Shown here: piece after piece, positions 15,484 through 22,470 of the stretch
Numbering within the stretch: the first letter of the stretch is position 1
How the letters are laid out: each line of letters begins with the position of its first letter
DNA from: Propionibacteriaceae bacterium
GTDB lineage: Bacteria; Actinomycetota; Actinomycetes; Propionibacteriales; Propionibacteriaceae
Reading direction: 5' to 3'
Assembly (NCBI GenBank): GCA_031254155.1
Contig: JAIRVA010000296.1
Coordinates: 1-24,286 of the forward strand
DNA: 24,286 nt
Position numbers and translations under genes: made by a program
The notes under the pieces: generated by a model
Databases searched by the model: none
What the model was told of the DNA's origin: nothing
Seen by the model: the letters and a program-made list of their open reading frames with translations, nothing else

Positions 15484-16404
15484 ATGATCATTCATAAAGA
15501 AGACATCCTGGAAACTGCCGCTGACAAGGCAAAAACGGTCGCAGAAGCCGGTTCCGCAGCCTGGGAAGAGGTGGTGGAACGGGTCACACCGCTGTTGGAA
15601 ACCGCTGCGCACAAGGTGGGACCAGTCGCCGATGACGCGCTGGAGGCCGCGAAAGAAGCCAAGCGTCGGGCCGCCGGGTTTGCGGCGGACACCGTCGAAC
15701 GCTTCCAGCCCACCGTCAACTCCGCTCTCACGAAAGTGACCCCAGCCGTCGAACGCGCCCAGCGGGCGGTCCAAGACGATCTTCTGCCCAAGCTGGTCCG
15801 CGTACTCCACGAGGCCGCCGCCACACCGGCCGGGCAGGAGGCGCGCGAACTCCTCGCCCAACTCGATGAGAGTACGGGTACATCCGTCGAAACGCTCAAG
15901 GTCGAGTTGGTCAAAGCCAAGAAATCCAGCAAGACCAAGACAATCGCGACGCTCGCCGCAGTTGGAGCGGTTGTCGGAGCGCTTGCGGTGGCCGTACGGA
16001 CTTTCCTGGGCAGTCGCGAGGACTGGGCAGCCTACGAACCGGACGAACCGTACGTCTACCCCGACGATGACTACGAGATCGACGGCGTACTCGACGAAAT
16101 CGACGTCGTCTTCGAGGAACCGGTAGTGGAGGCCGAGGCAGAACCGGCTGACGAAACCCCCGAAGCCGCTCCCGCCGAGGCACCGTCTGACGAGGCACCC
16201 GCCGAGGAGGGGGATGCGTCCCCTTTCGGTGAGGGGTCCTACGCCGGACCCAATCCCCCCGAGGACTACACGATCAAGGGCAACACCCGTTCGATGAAGT
16301 ACCACATCGCCGGGTCGGCTGGATACGCCCGGACAACCGGTGACGTCTGGTTCGCTTCCGAGGAAGCCGCCGAAGCCGCCGGGTTCGTCCGGTCCCAGCG
16401 CTGA
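15484..16404 (+). CDS. Membrane-anchored helical/acidic protein with C-terminal sunset-like domain
   Basis: A 306-residue protein of unknown function. Residues 1-150 form Ala/Glu/Lys-rich amphipathic helices (repeated KAKT, AAxEEVVERVTPLLETAA patterns), similar in style to apolipoprotein- or LEA-like helices. A single hydrophobic segment at about 153-177 (TIATLAAVGAVVGALAVAV) follows a Lys-rich stretch, and then comes a very acidic Glu/Pro/Ala linker (about 180-255). The last 45 residues (YTIKGN..SMKYH..GS..Y....DVWFASEEAAEAAGF) resemble the short domain found at the C-terminus of many actinobacterial proteins and called 'sunset' in some annotations. The ATG at 15484 is chosen because GTGAGG lies seven bases before it; a GTG at 15472 also has an upstream GGAG. 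A strong terminator follows. A role in the envelope or in stress is only a guess. Confidence 0.8.
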   Translation: MIIHKEDILETAADKAKTVAEAGSAAWEEVVERVTPLLETAAHKVGPVADDALEAAKEAKRRAAGFAADTVERFQPTVNSALTKVTPAVERAQRAVQDDLLPKLVRVLHEAAATPAGQEARELLAQLDESTGTSVETLKVELVKAKKSSKTKTIATLAAVGAVVGALAVAVRTFLGSREDWAAYEPDEPYVYPDDDYEIDGVLDEIDVVFEEPVVEAEAEPADETPEAAPAEAPSDEAPAEEGDASPFGEGSYAGPNPPEDYTIKGNTRSMKYHIAGSAGYARTTGDVWFASEEAAEAAGFVRSQR

Positions 16405-16416
16405 TCAAGCCACCAG

Positions 16417-16446
16417 AAAAGGGCACCCCGAGGCGGGTGCCCTTTT
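16417..16446. terminator. Bidirectional intrinsic terminator
   Basis: AAAAGGGCACCC at 16417-16428 pairs perfectly with GGGTGCCCTTTT at 16435-16446 across a six-base loop. The GC stem is flanked by A- and T-tracts, so it can stop transcription in both directions. It lies between the convergent membrane-protein gene and the end of the metY-cysK-cysE operon. Confidence 0.93.
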
Positions 16447-16507
16447 GCGTGTCCGATCTGCGGGAGGCGAGACGGGGTCATGAGCGGACGGGTCACGCCC
16501 CGCGGGG

Positions 16508-17056
16508 TCAGGCAACGACGTCGCCGATGTGCTTCTTGCCCGGGGCACCAACGACGACAGCGCCTGGTGGCACATCGTCCACGACTAGGGCATTCGCCCC
16601 GATCTTGGCGTCGTCGCCGACCGTGATCGGCCCGATGAGCTTGGCGCCCGCCCCGAGCAGAACCCGGTTGCCGACGGTCGGGTGCCGCTTGAACCGGCCC
16701 CGCGAGCGGCCACCCAGGGTCACCTGGTGGTACATCAACACGTCGTCACCAATCTCGGCCGTCTCACCGATGACCACACCCATGCCGTGGTCGATGAAAA
16801 ACCGCCGCCCAATCGTGGCGCCTGGGTGGATCTCGATGCCGGTGAAGAAGCGGGCGAGCTGCGACAGCACCCGGGCCCAGGGCTGCAGCGGGCGCGCCCG
16901 GACCCACAAGCGATGGGCGACACGGTACGCCCAGACCGCGTGAATGCCGGGATAGGTCAGCGCGACCAGCACCTTTGAGGTGGCGGCCGGGTCCTCCCGC
17001 ATGGCCGTGGCCAGGTCCTCGCCAATCCGTCCCGTGATACCCCGTAGCGTCAACAT
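16508..17056 (-). CDS. cysE: Serine O-acetyltransferase
   Basis: Transfers acetyl from acetyl-CoA to L-serine, making O-acetylserine for cysteine synthesis. At 182 residues it is of the short bacterial type. The N-terminal helical part (DPAATSKVLVALTYPGIHAVWAYRVAH) is followed by left-handed beta-helix hexapeptide repeats: IHPGATIG, FIDHGMGVVIGETAEIG and VTLGG, then KRHPTVGNRV, LGAGAKLIGPITVG, IGANALVV and VVGAPGK. The His in DHGMG is the expected catalytic residue. It starts 5 bp after the cysK stop, so it is the last gene of the sulfur operon and ends before the bidirectional terminator. Confidence 0.96.
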   Translation of the reverse strand: MLTLRGITGRIGEDLATAMREDPAATSKVLVALTYPGIHAVWAYRVAHRLWVRARPLQPWARVLSQLARFFTGIEIHPGATIGRRFFIDHGMGVVIGETAEIGDDVLMYHQVTLGGRSRGRFKRHPTVGNRVLLGAGAKLIGPITVGDDAKIGANALVVDDVPPGAVVVGAPGKKHIGDVVA

Positions 17057-17061
17057 GGTCG

Positions 17062-17997
17062 TCAGCCTGCGGTCTCTTCCGTGAAAAGCGGGGTCGACAG
17101 GTACCGGTCGCCCGCGTCGGGAACGATGACCACCATCGTCTTGCCCGCCGCTTCCGGACGCTGCGCGATCTCCCCCGCCGCCGCCAACGCGGCCCCGGCG
17201 GAGATACCCACAAACAGCCCTTCCTCCAGCGCCGCCCGCCGCGCCCAGGACCTGGCCGTGGCCGACTCGACGGTCACCACCTCGTCCAGCACGTCACGAT
17301 CAAGGATGGGTGGTACGAAGTTGGCACCGATCCCCTGGATCCCGTGCGGGCCGGCGCGGCCCGCACTCAACAGCGGCGACTCCGCCGGTTCGACGCCCAC
17401 GATCACGACACCGGGGCGCCGGTCCTTGAGGACCTGCCCGACACCGCTCACCGTACCACCGGTGCCAATGCCCGCGACCAGGTAATCCACCTCGCCGTCC
17501 GTGTCCTGCCAGATCTCCTCGGCCGTCGTGTAGCGGTGAATCGCCGGGTTGGCCGGATTACTGAACTGATGAGCCAGAATGGCTCCCACCGTACCCTCGG
17601 CGATCTGCTCGGCCCGGTCGAGCGCGCCCTGCATACCCTCCGGGCCGGGGGTCAGGACGACCTCCGCGCCGAGCGCCGCGAGCAGCCGCCGCCGCTCCAC
17701 GCTCATGGTCTCGGGCATGGTCAGGATCACGTGGTACCCCCGCGCCGCGCCCACCCAGGCGAGCGCGATCCCCGTGTTACCCGACGTCGCCTCCACAATC
17801 GTCCCGCCCGGCCGCAACGAACCGGTCGCCTCAGCCGCGTCCACGATGCTCACCCCGACCCGGTCTTTCACCGAGCCGGCCGGGTTGAAAAACTCAAGTT
17901 TGGCGAGTACGAGGGCCTGCGACGGGGAATACAGCTTGTTGATCCGGACGAGTGGCGTCCGCCCGATTGCCCGGGTGATGTTTTCGAAATACTTCAT
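17062..17997 (-). CDS. cysK: Cysteine synthase A (O-acetylserine sulfhydrylase)
   Basis: PLP enzyme forming cysteine from O-acetylserine and sulfide. At 311 residues it has the normal length. The PLP lysine is in NPAGSVKDR (Lys44). ATSGNTGIALAW is the substrate/phosphate loop, GTGGTVSGVG is the PLP phosphate-binding loop, and GIGANFVPPILD and GISAGAALAAA follow. The ATG at 17997 lies within an ATGA overlap with the stop of metY and is preceded by GAGGAGG inside that gene. With cysE directly downstream, both halves of cysteine synthesis are co-translated. Confidence 0.97.
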   Translation of the reverse strand: MKYFENITRAIGRTPLVRINKLYSPSQALVLAKLEFFNPAGSVKDRVGVSIVDAAEATGSLRPGGTIVEATSGNTGIALAWVGAARGYHVILTMPETMSVERRRLLAALGAEVVLTPGPEGMQGALDRAEQIAEGTVGAILAHQFSNPANPAIHRYTTAEEIWQDTDGEVDYLVAGIGTGGTVSGVGQVLKDRRPGVVIVGVEPAESPLLSAGRAGPHGIQGIGANFVPPILDRDVLDEVVTVESATARSWARRAALEEGLFVGISAGAALAAAGEIAQRPEAAGKTMVVIVPDAGDRYLSTPLFTEETAG

Positions 17998-19295
17998 CGT
18001 GCCTCCTCACCGCGCGATTTCACGAGCGCCTGGTCGAGATCCTCGATCAGGTCGTCCACAAACTCGATACCGATGCTCAGGCGTACCGCCTCAGGCGGTA
18101 CGCCGGCTCCGACCAGTTCTTCATCGGAGAGCTGGGAATGGGTCGTTGTCGCGGAGTGGATGGCCAGGGACTTCGCGTCACCGATGTTCGCCACGTGCCG
18201 GAACAACTGGAGCGCGTCGATGAAGCGGCCACCGGCGGCGCGCCCGGCCTTGAGGCCGAAGCTCATCACCCCCCCGTACCCTCGACCCGTGAAGACCCGG
18301 TCAGCGACCGCTTTGTACGGCGACGAGTCGAGGCCCGGATAGCTGACCCAGGCGACGTCGGGGTGCGATTCGAGGTGGCGCGCGACCGCGAGCGCGTTGG
18401 CGGAGTGCCGCTCGATCCGCAGGCTCAGCGTCTCCAGTCCCTGCAATAACAGCCACGCGTTCAGGGGGGCGATGGTCGCGCCGGTGTTGCGCAGCAAGAT
18501 TGTCCGGGCACGGGTGATGTACGCGGCAGCCCCGGCCGCCTCGGGCCACACCGTGGCGTGATAGGCGGCGTCTGGCCTGGTCAAACCCGGAAAACGTTCG
18601 GAATGCGCGGCCCAGTCGAAGCGACCGGAATCGACGAGTACGCCGCCCAGCGTCGTACCGTGCCCGCCGATGTACTTGGTCGCCGCGTGGATCGACACGT
18701 CGACCCCGTGGTCGAAGACGTGGGCGAGGATCGGGGTGGGAATGGTGTTGTCGACGAGCAGGGGCAGGCCGAGGGCGTGAGTCGCCTCAGCCCAGGCGTC
18801 GAGGTCGATCACGTTGCCGGCCGGATTGGCGAGCGTCTCCCCGAAGACGAGTTTCGTTTTGTCATCGACGTAGCGCGCGAGATCCCCGGGCTTCGCCGGG
18901 TCGACGAAGCGCGCCTCGATCCCGTACTGTGGCAGCGTGTGGGCGAGCAGGGCGAACGTACCGCCGTAGAGCGTCGACAGCGCCACAATGTTGTCGCCCG
19001 CGTACGTCAGGTTGAGGACGGCGTACGTGACCGCCGCCGCCCCGGAGGCCGTGGCGAGCGCGCCCACTCCACCCTCCAACGCGTTCATCCGGGCCTCGAA
19101 AACATCCTCGGTCGGGTTCATGATCCGGCCATAGATGTTGCCCGGCGTCCGCAGGGCGAACAGGTCGGCGGCGTGCCCCGTACTCTCGAAGGCGTACGCG
19201 ACCGTCTGGTAAATCGGCACGGCGAGGGAACCGGTCGTCGGATCGGCGGTCTCCTGGCCCGCGTGGACGGTCACGGTATCGGGATGGTATGTCAT
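17994..19295 (-). CDS. metY: O-acetylhomoserine sulfhydrylase (Cys/Met metabolism PLP enzyme)
   Basis: Converts O-acetylhomoserine and sulfide to homocysteine (direct sulfhydrylation in methionine synthesis). It has 433 residues, typical of MetY rather than of the shorter cystathionine synthases. N-terminal TVTVHAGQ, SLAVPIYQTVAY and YGRIMNPTEDVFE are hallmarks of the group. PLP binding residues are in ASGAAAVTYAVLNL, and the Schiff-base lysine is Lys207 in HAATKYIGGHG. GIEFVDDLIEDLDQAL closes the protein. The ATG at 19295 is used because AAGGA lies eight bases upstream; the frame could be extended to a TTG at 19310. First gene of metY-cysK-cysE. The upstream region contains paired inverted repeats that could form a leader structure. 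Confidence 0.95.
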   Translation of the reverse strand: MTYHPDTVTVHAGQETADPTTGSLAVPIYQTVAYAFESTGHAADLFALRTPGNIYGRIMNPTEDVFEARMNALEGGVGALATASGAAAVTYAVLNLTYAGDNIVALSTLYGGTFALLAHTLPQYGIEARFVDPAKPGDLARYVDDKTKLVFGETLANPAGNVIDLDAWAEATHALGLPLLVDNTIPTPILAHVFDHGVDVSIHAATKYIGGHGTTLGGVLVDSGRFDWAAHSERFPGLTRPDAAYHATVWPEAAGAAAYITRARTILLRNTGATIAPLNAWLLLQGLETLSLRIERHSANALAVARHLESHPDVAWVSYPGLDSSPYKAVADRVFTGRGYGGVMSFGLKAGRAAGGRFIDALQLFRHVANIGDAKSLAIHSATTTHSQLSDEELVGAGVPPEAVRLSIGIEFVDDLIEDLDQALVKSRGEEAR

Positions 19296-19382
19296 GATGT
19301 TCCTTGTCAATTGGGGTCGGGCGGAGTCAGAGAGGGAGGGGCGGGACTTGGCGGAGCGCTCTCAACGCATTCGACAACACAG

Positions 19383-19421
19383 CGAGACCACTCCCCGCGG
19401 AACGGGTCGGGTACGGTCTCG
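19383..19421 (-). promoter_or_regulatory. Putative leader hairpin of the metY operon
   Basis: CGAGACC at 19383-19389 pairs perfectly with GGTCTCG at 19415-19421, and CCCG/CGGG inside the 25-base interior adds a second short stem. If transcription starts near 19431, this is the first structure in the metY leader. It does not match the SAM-riboswitch classes I can recall. Confidence 0.4.
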
Positions 19422-19449
19422 GGCGATCATGTTCCTCACGCTAGCACAG

Positions 19450-19526
19450 GTTGAGGGAGACGGTTGACGCCGAGGGCTGTGTGGTCAGATCGCGCTCAGG
19501 GTGCTCGGTCACTTCGCTCCCTCAAC
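19450..19526. repeat. 10-bp inverted repeat enclosing a second stem
   Basis: GTTGAGGGAG at 19450-19459 and CTCCCTCAAC at 19517-19526 are perfect complements. Inside them, CCGAG (about 19471) and CTCGG (about 19504) can pair. The whole makes a compact 77-base fold. It lies between the putative metY promoter and the tRNA gene and could act on either strand or be a dispersed palindromic element. Confidence 0.5.
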
Positions 19527-19629
19527 ACCGTCCTTGGCGTGAGATGGCCGCACATGGCTTGGAATCAACCGTCGAGACGAGGTACCGCCCGGGATCTGGT
19601 ACGCACAGTTCGCCCTTGGCGCTTCGGTG

Positions 19630-19638
19630 TGCTAATGT
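19630..19638 (+). promoter_or_regulatory. Extended -10 promoter of tRNA-Leu
   Basis: TGCTAATGT matches an extended -10 (TGn plus TAATGT) and ends nine bases before the tRNA. No consensus -35 is present at the expected distance. Confidence 0.45.
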
Positions 19639-19647
19639 TTTGCGAGC

Positions 19648-19731
19648 GCGCGAGTGGCGGAATGGCAGACGCGCTGGCTTCAGGTGCCAGTCCCGGTTAA
19701 CGGGGTGGAGGTTCAACTCCTCTCTCGCGCA
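19648..19731 (+). tRNA. tRNA-Leu(CAG)
   Basis: An 84-base class II tRNA. The acceptor stem GCGCGAG (19648-19654) pairs with CTCGCGC (19724-19730), with discriminator A. The anticodon arm CTGGC-TTCAGGT-GCCAG places CAG as the anticodon, reading CUG leucine codons. A long variable arm (TCCCGGTTAACGGGG) and the T-arm GGAGGTTCAACTCC are present. CCA is not encoded. Its 3' end is followed directly by a terminator and a phage integrase gene, so it is the probable attachment site of the prophage. Confidence 0.97.
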
Positions 19732-19764
19732 CATTTTCCCCTAGTCAATCGACTAGGGGATTTT
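19709..19764 (+). other. Probable prophage attL at the tRNA-Leu 3' end
   Basis: Tyrosine integrases commonly use the T-arm and 3' end of tRNA genes as the crossover core. Here the tRNA is intact and an integrase gene begins about 155 bp downstream, with no host gene between. The core is therefore expected within the last 20-50 bases of the tRNA or just beyond. The matching attR copy lies outside the window, so the exact core cannot be defined. Confidence 0.5.
19738..19764 (+). terminator. Intrinsic terminator after tRNA-Leu
   Basis: CCCCTAGTC at 19738-19746 pairs perfectly with GACTAGGGG at 19751-19759 across a four-base loop, followed by ATTTT. TTTT also precedes the stem, so it may work in both directions. 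Confidence 0.85.
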
Positions 19765-19837
19765 GCGTTTCACAAGGACTTTTAGACTCACCTCTCCGAG
19801 TCCCGCGTAGTCACATACCAACCTCCAGATGCATCCG

Positions 19838-19856
19838 TAGGGTGCGGTTAGGGTGC
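19838..19856 (+). repeat. Tandem TAGGGTGC repeats, candidate integrase arm sites
   Basis: TAGGGTGC occurs at 19838-19845 and again at 19849-19856, 11 bp apart (one helical turn). The position between the tRNA and int, with spacing by a helical turn, is what is seen for arm-type sites of tyrosine integrases. Confidence 0.5.
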
Positions 19857-19862
19857 AAAAAC

Positions 19863-19873
19863 ACACGGCGTGT
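19863..19873. promoter_or_regulatory. Palindrome at the int promoter
   Basis: ACACG-G-CGTGT is a perfect 11-base dyad ending 14 bases before the int ATG and touching a TACAGT box (19875-19880) that could be its -10. It may be an operator for a phage repressor or Xis. Confidence 0.35.
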
Positions 19874-19887
19874 CGTACAGTGAGTCC

Positions 19888-21117
19888 ATGGAGACCACAA
19901 CAAGACCGCGTCGGGGCTTCGGGAAGCTCAAGCAAATGAGGTCGGGAAAATGGCAGGCATCCTTTGTCGGTCACGACCGGAGTCGGCACAACGCCCCAAT
20001 AACGTACACGCGCAAGGGTGAAGCCGAGGAGTGGCTGAACCAGGAGCGTCGTCTGATGGAGTCCACAAAGCCTGAGGATTGGGTGTCGCCCGAGCAGAGG
20101 AAGGCGGCCGCGCTGGGCACTGGGTTGACGCTGGACGAGTACATGGACCAGTGGATGGCGGTGACCAAGATACGTGAGACGACGTGGATGCAGTATGAGC
20201 GGCACATCCGGTTGCGGATCGCGCCCGTGCTCGGGGAGACTTCGTTGAGGAGGCTCACCCGGCAGATGATTGCCGCGTGGTGGCGCAAGCTCGACGGGTC
20301 CCGTAGTGACGACCAGGCGTACTCGCTTCTCCGTACCATTTTGAACACGGCGGTGGAGGACGGTCTCCTGAAGGAGAATCCGTGCGCCGTCAAAGGAGCG
20401 GGTAAACCGTCCAAGCAACGGTCGATCGACCCGCCAGACCCAGCGGCTGTGCAGTTGGTCGCGGACGAAATGCCACCCCGGTGGCGCATCGGGGTGCTCC
20501 TCGCGGCGTGGTGCGGGCCGCGTTCCGGGGAAGTCCGTGAGCTCCGTCGTAAAGACATCGTCATCAGGACCGAGACCCGCGGCGGGAAGGAAACAACGGT
20601 GGGAACAATCGTCATCGACCGGGCGGTTGCGAGGGCCGGGACCCGGCTCATCATCGGGCCGACGAAGACCGACGCCGGACAACGCCGGGTGCCGATCCCT
20701 TCAGCCCTCATCCCCGCTGTCGAGGCGCACCTGCGCGACTGGGTCGGTCCGCTCCCGGAGTCGCTGGTGATCTCGACCGAGGACGATGAGACTGTCCACG
20801 ACGGCCGGTGGAACCGGGCGTTCCGGTCCGCGGCGATCCGGGCGCTCGCTCCCCAGTCTGAGTGGGACAAAGTGATGACGGCCCATCAGGGGAAGAAGGG
20901 CCGCATTCCCCTGCCTGACTGGGAGCCGGGCATCACGTTCCATGATCTTCGTCACGTCGCGATGACGAACGCCGGTATCGCGGGCGCGACCATCAAGGAG
21001 TTGCAGGCCATGGCCGGCCACACGACCCCGAACATGGCGATGCGATACCAGGAGGTTGCCCGGTCCCACCTTGATGAAGTCATGGACCGGGTGTCGGCGA
21101 TGATCCCCGCCCAGTAG
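19888..21117 (+). CDS. int: Phage tyrosine integrase
   Basis: Site-specific recombinase that integrates the prophage at tRNA-Leu. It has 409 residues. An N-terminal arm-binding AP2-like region (GFGKLKQMRSGKWQASFVG, then GEAEEWLNQER) is followed by a SAM-like core-binding domain (TLDEYMDQWM...LRRLTRQMIAAWWRKL). The catalytic domain has Arg212 (GPRSGEVREL), Lys260 (KTDAGQRRV), His352-x-x-Arg355 (HDLRH), His378 (GHTTPN) and the nucleophile Tyr387 (MRYQ). All catalytic residues are present, so it should be active. The ATG at 19888 is preferred; the frame extends to a GTG at 19870, which would cover the palindrome. The HTH gene follows 9 bp later. Confidence 0.95.
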   Translation: METTTRPRRGFGKLKQMRSGKWQASFVGHDRSRHNAPITYTRKGEAEEWLNQERRLMESTKPEDWVSPEQRKAAALGTGLTLDEYMDQWMAVTKIRETTWMQYERHIRLRIAPVLGETSLRRLTRQMIAAWWRKLDGSRSDDQAYSLLRTILNTAVEDGLLKENPCAVKGAGKPSKQRSIDPPDPAAVQLVADEMPPRWRIGVLLAAWCGPRSGEVRELRRKDIVIRTETRGGKETTVGTIVIDRAVARAGTRLIIGPTKTDAGQRRVPIPSALIPAVEAHLRDWVGPLPESLVISTEDDETVHDGRWNRAFRSAAIRALAPQSEWDKVMTAHQGKKGRIPLPDWEPGITFHDLRHVAMTNAGIAGATIKELQAMAGHTTPNMAMRYQEVARSHLDEVMDRVSAMIPAQ

Positions 21118-21126
21118 GGCGAGGAT

Positions 21127-21333
21127 ATGGCGAAGACGGTGTACAACATCACGGAGGCCGCGGTTGAGCTCGGCATGTCGCAAGACCGGGTGAGGGCGCT
21201 CTGCGCGTCTGGTGACTTCGGGTTCAAGGACGGGCGGCAGTGGTTCATCTCTCACGAGTCGCTCGTCGCGTGGGTCAAGAGACGAGACGCGGAGCAGTGC
21301 GTTGTGGTGGGGCGTGGGTCCGGCGCCGTATGA
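21127..21333 (+). CDS. Excisionase-like helix-turn-helix protein
   Basis: A 68-residue protein with a MerR/excisionase-type winged HTH: ITEAAVELGMSQDRVRALCASGD, then DGRQWFISHESLVAWVKRRD. This is the form of HTH_17 DNA-binding proteins, which in prophages usually act as Xis or directionality factors. It starts 9 bp after the int stop, with GAGG close to the ATG, so it is probably cotranscribed with int. A small regulatory role other than excision is possible. Confidence 0.8.
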   Translation: MAKTVYNITEAAVELGMSQDRVRALCASGDFGFKDGRQWFISHESLVAWVKRRDAEQCVVVGRGSGAV

Positions 21334-21440
21334 CTCGGTTGGCGATCGCGCCGATTGGCGGGTAGGAGGACGGACGGCGTGGTCGTGATGAGTCGGGCTA
21401 GTATGTGTTCGTTACGTGGGTCTAGACGGTAGGGCGGAGC

Positions 21441-21965
21441 ATGATTGGTGAGCGGTCATCGGTTTGTAGCGGTCTGGCTCCGGTGCGGTTCTATTGGCAT
21501 GGTTGTCCTTCCAGCCAGCAGGGAGTGGAGGAGGCGGTTGAGGCGCTCATGTGCGCGGTTGACACTGGGGCTCGGGTGTGGACTCCGTTCACCGAGAGCA
21601 TCACTGTCGGTATCTTTCGTCAACGAATCAAGGATGCGATGGCTGGGCGGCTTGAGCCCGTGGATCATGTGAAGTCCCTCGATAGGGTTCTTCAGAGTGA
21701 TCTGTTCGAGATCAGGTGGCAGAACGTGGAAGTAGTTGAACGGGACCTGACTGGTCACCAGGTAGCGAAGAGGGTGCATGTGCGCCTCATCCACTGCGAG
21801 CCACAGACGTTTCCTCACGCCGTGGTGGGGCTTCACGCCCACGAGAAGGTTGTGTTTCCCGGTGATAACGGGCGTACGAGGGAAGCCCAACAGCGGGACA
21901 TTGGGAAAGCGGTCGCCATTTACGGTGACGAGGCCCGGTTGAGATGGGCGATCTATCAGTTGTGA
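21441..21965 (+). CDS. Putative HigB/RelE-like toxin of a TAC module
   Basis: A 174-residue protein. The second half has the pattern of HigB/Gp49-like ribosome-dependent RNases: HVKSLDRVLQSDLFEIRW (residues 76-93), an Arg-Val-His-Val-Arg strand (RVHVRLIHCEP), then HAVVGLHAHEKVV and REAQQRDIGKAVAIYG. In M. tuberculosis HigB1 the comparable elements are LELRW, a FRV strand, ALxAFYK and a terminal IExA helix. It is about 50 residues longer than HigB1. Gene order (toxin first, then HigA-like antitoxin, then SecB-like) supports the call. The ATG at 21441 has AGGG upstream, and TAGTAT at 21399-21404 is a candidate -10. No firm catalytic residues can be named, and it could be an unrelated phage protein. 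Confidence 0.5.
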   Translation: MIGERSSVCSGLAPVRFYWHGCPSSQQGVEEAVEALMCAVDTGARVWTPFTESITVGIFRQRIKDAMAGRLEPVDHVKSLDRVLQSDLFEIRWQNVEVVERDLTGHQVAKRVHVRLIHCEPQTFPHAVVGLHAHEKVVFPGDNGRTREAQQRDIGKAVAIYGDEARLRWAIYQL

Positions 21966-22017
21966 GATGGTCACGCTGTGAGTCGTCGGCTCGTTGGGAG
22001 GGTATAGGGTTTAGCTT

Positions 22018-22470
22018 ATGAGGACTGGGAAGGTTGACCCGCGCGTCGCGGACCGTGCTGAAGCCGTTGCGCAGGATCAAGCTGATTTCCTGCGTAGTCT
22101 TGTGGCTGCGCGGAAGAGACACGGATTGTCCCAGGCGCAAGTCGCGGAGCGCATGGGTGTTTCCCAGCCTGCCGTCGCGGAGTTCGAGCGGTACGACGTG
22201 AACCCGACGTTCTCCACCGTGCTTCGTTACGCGGTGTCCGTCGATGTCAGGACGAGGACTCGTGTGATCGACGACGCGGTGACGCCCACGCGTCCGACGG
22301 GGGTCTTCGTCCAGCTTGAGAGCATCCCGTACCTCAACGATGACGGGACTGGGATGACGCCTGTGATCACGATTTCGTCGGTTCATCCGGACTCGCTGGA
22401 GCGCACTGGCCGGGCACCGAGAGAGACCGTTATCACCTATCAGCCAGGAAAGGAGGCAGTTCCGGCATGA
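22018..22470 (+). CDS. HigA-like XRE-family antitoxin
   Basis: A 150-residue protein. Residues about 24-82 are a helix-turn-helix of the HigA type: LRSLVAARKRHGLSQAQVAERMGVSQPAVAEFERYDVNPTFSTVLRYA, broken here only for quotation, closely follows the layout of M. tuberculosis HigA1 (ALRKHCQLSQVEVAKRMGV...). It would bind and neutralise the toxin and repress the operon. The C-terminal 70 residues are without a recognised fold. In TAC systems this part is the chaperone-addiction (ChAD) tail, which needs the SecB-like partner. It starts 52 bp after the toxin stop, with GGGAGG about 19 bases upstream, and shares ATGA with the chaperone start. As the only other prophage regulator seen, it might also act as a phage repressor. 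Confidence 0.75.
   Translation: MRTGKVDPRVADRAEAVAQDQADFLRSLVAARKRHGLSQAQVAERMGVSQPAVAEFERYDVNPTFSTVLRYAVSVDVRTRTRVIDDAVTPTRPTGVFVQLESIPYLNDDGTGMTPVITISSVHPDSLERTGRAPRETVITYQPGKEAVPA

Larger units (their letters stand above)
19296..19647. other. Structured intergenic region between metY and tRNA-Leu
   Basis: About 350 bp without a credible gene. It holds two inverted-repeat structures (19383-19421 and 19450-19526), a palindromic GAGCGCTC (19354-19361), and the tRNA promoter at its right end. A TAGCGT box on the minus strand (complement of 19438-19443) resembles an actinobacterial -10 and would give metY a leader of about 135 bases. No matching -35 was found. Weak open frames here are low-complexity and lack ribosome binding sites. 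Confidence 0.55.

Noticed and set aside
19296..19530. SAM-I or SAM-IV riboswitch upstream of metY
   Set aside because: The conserved core segments of those classes could not be found on the minus strand.
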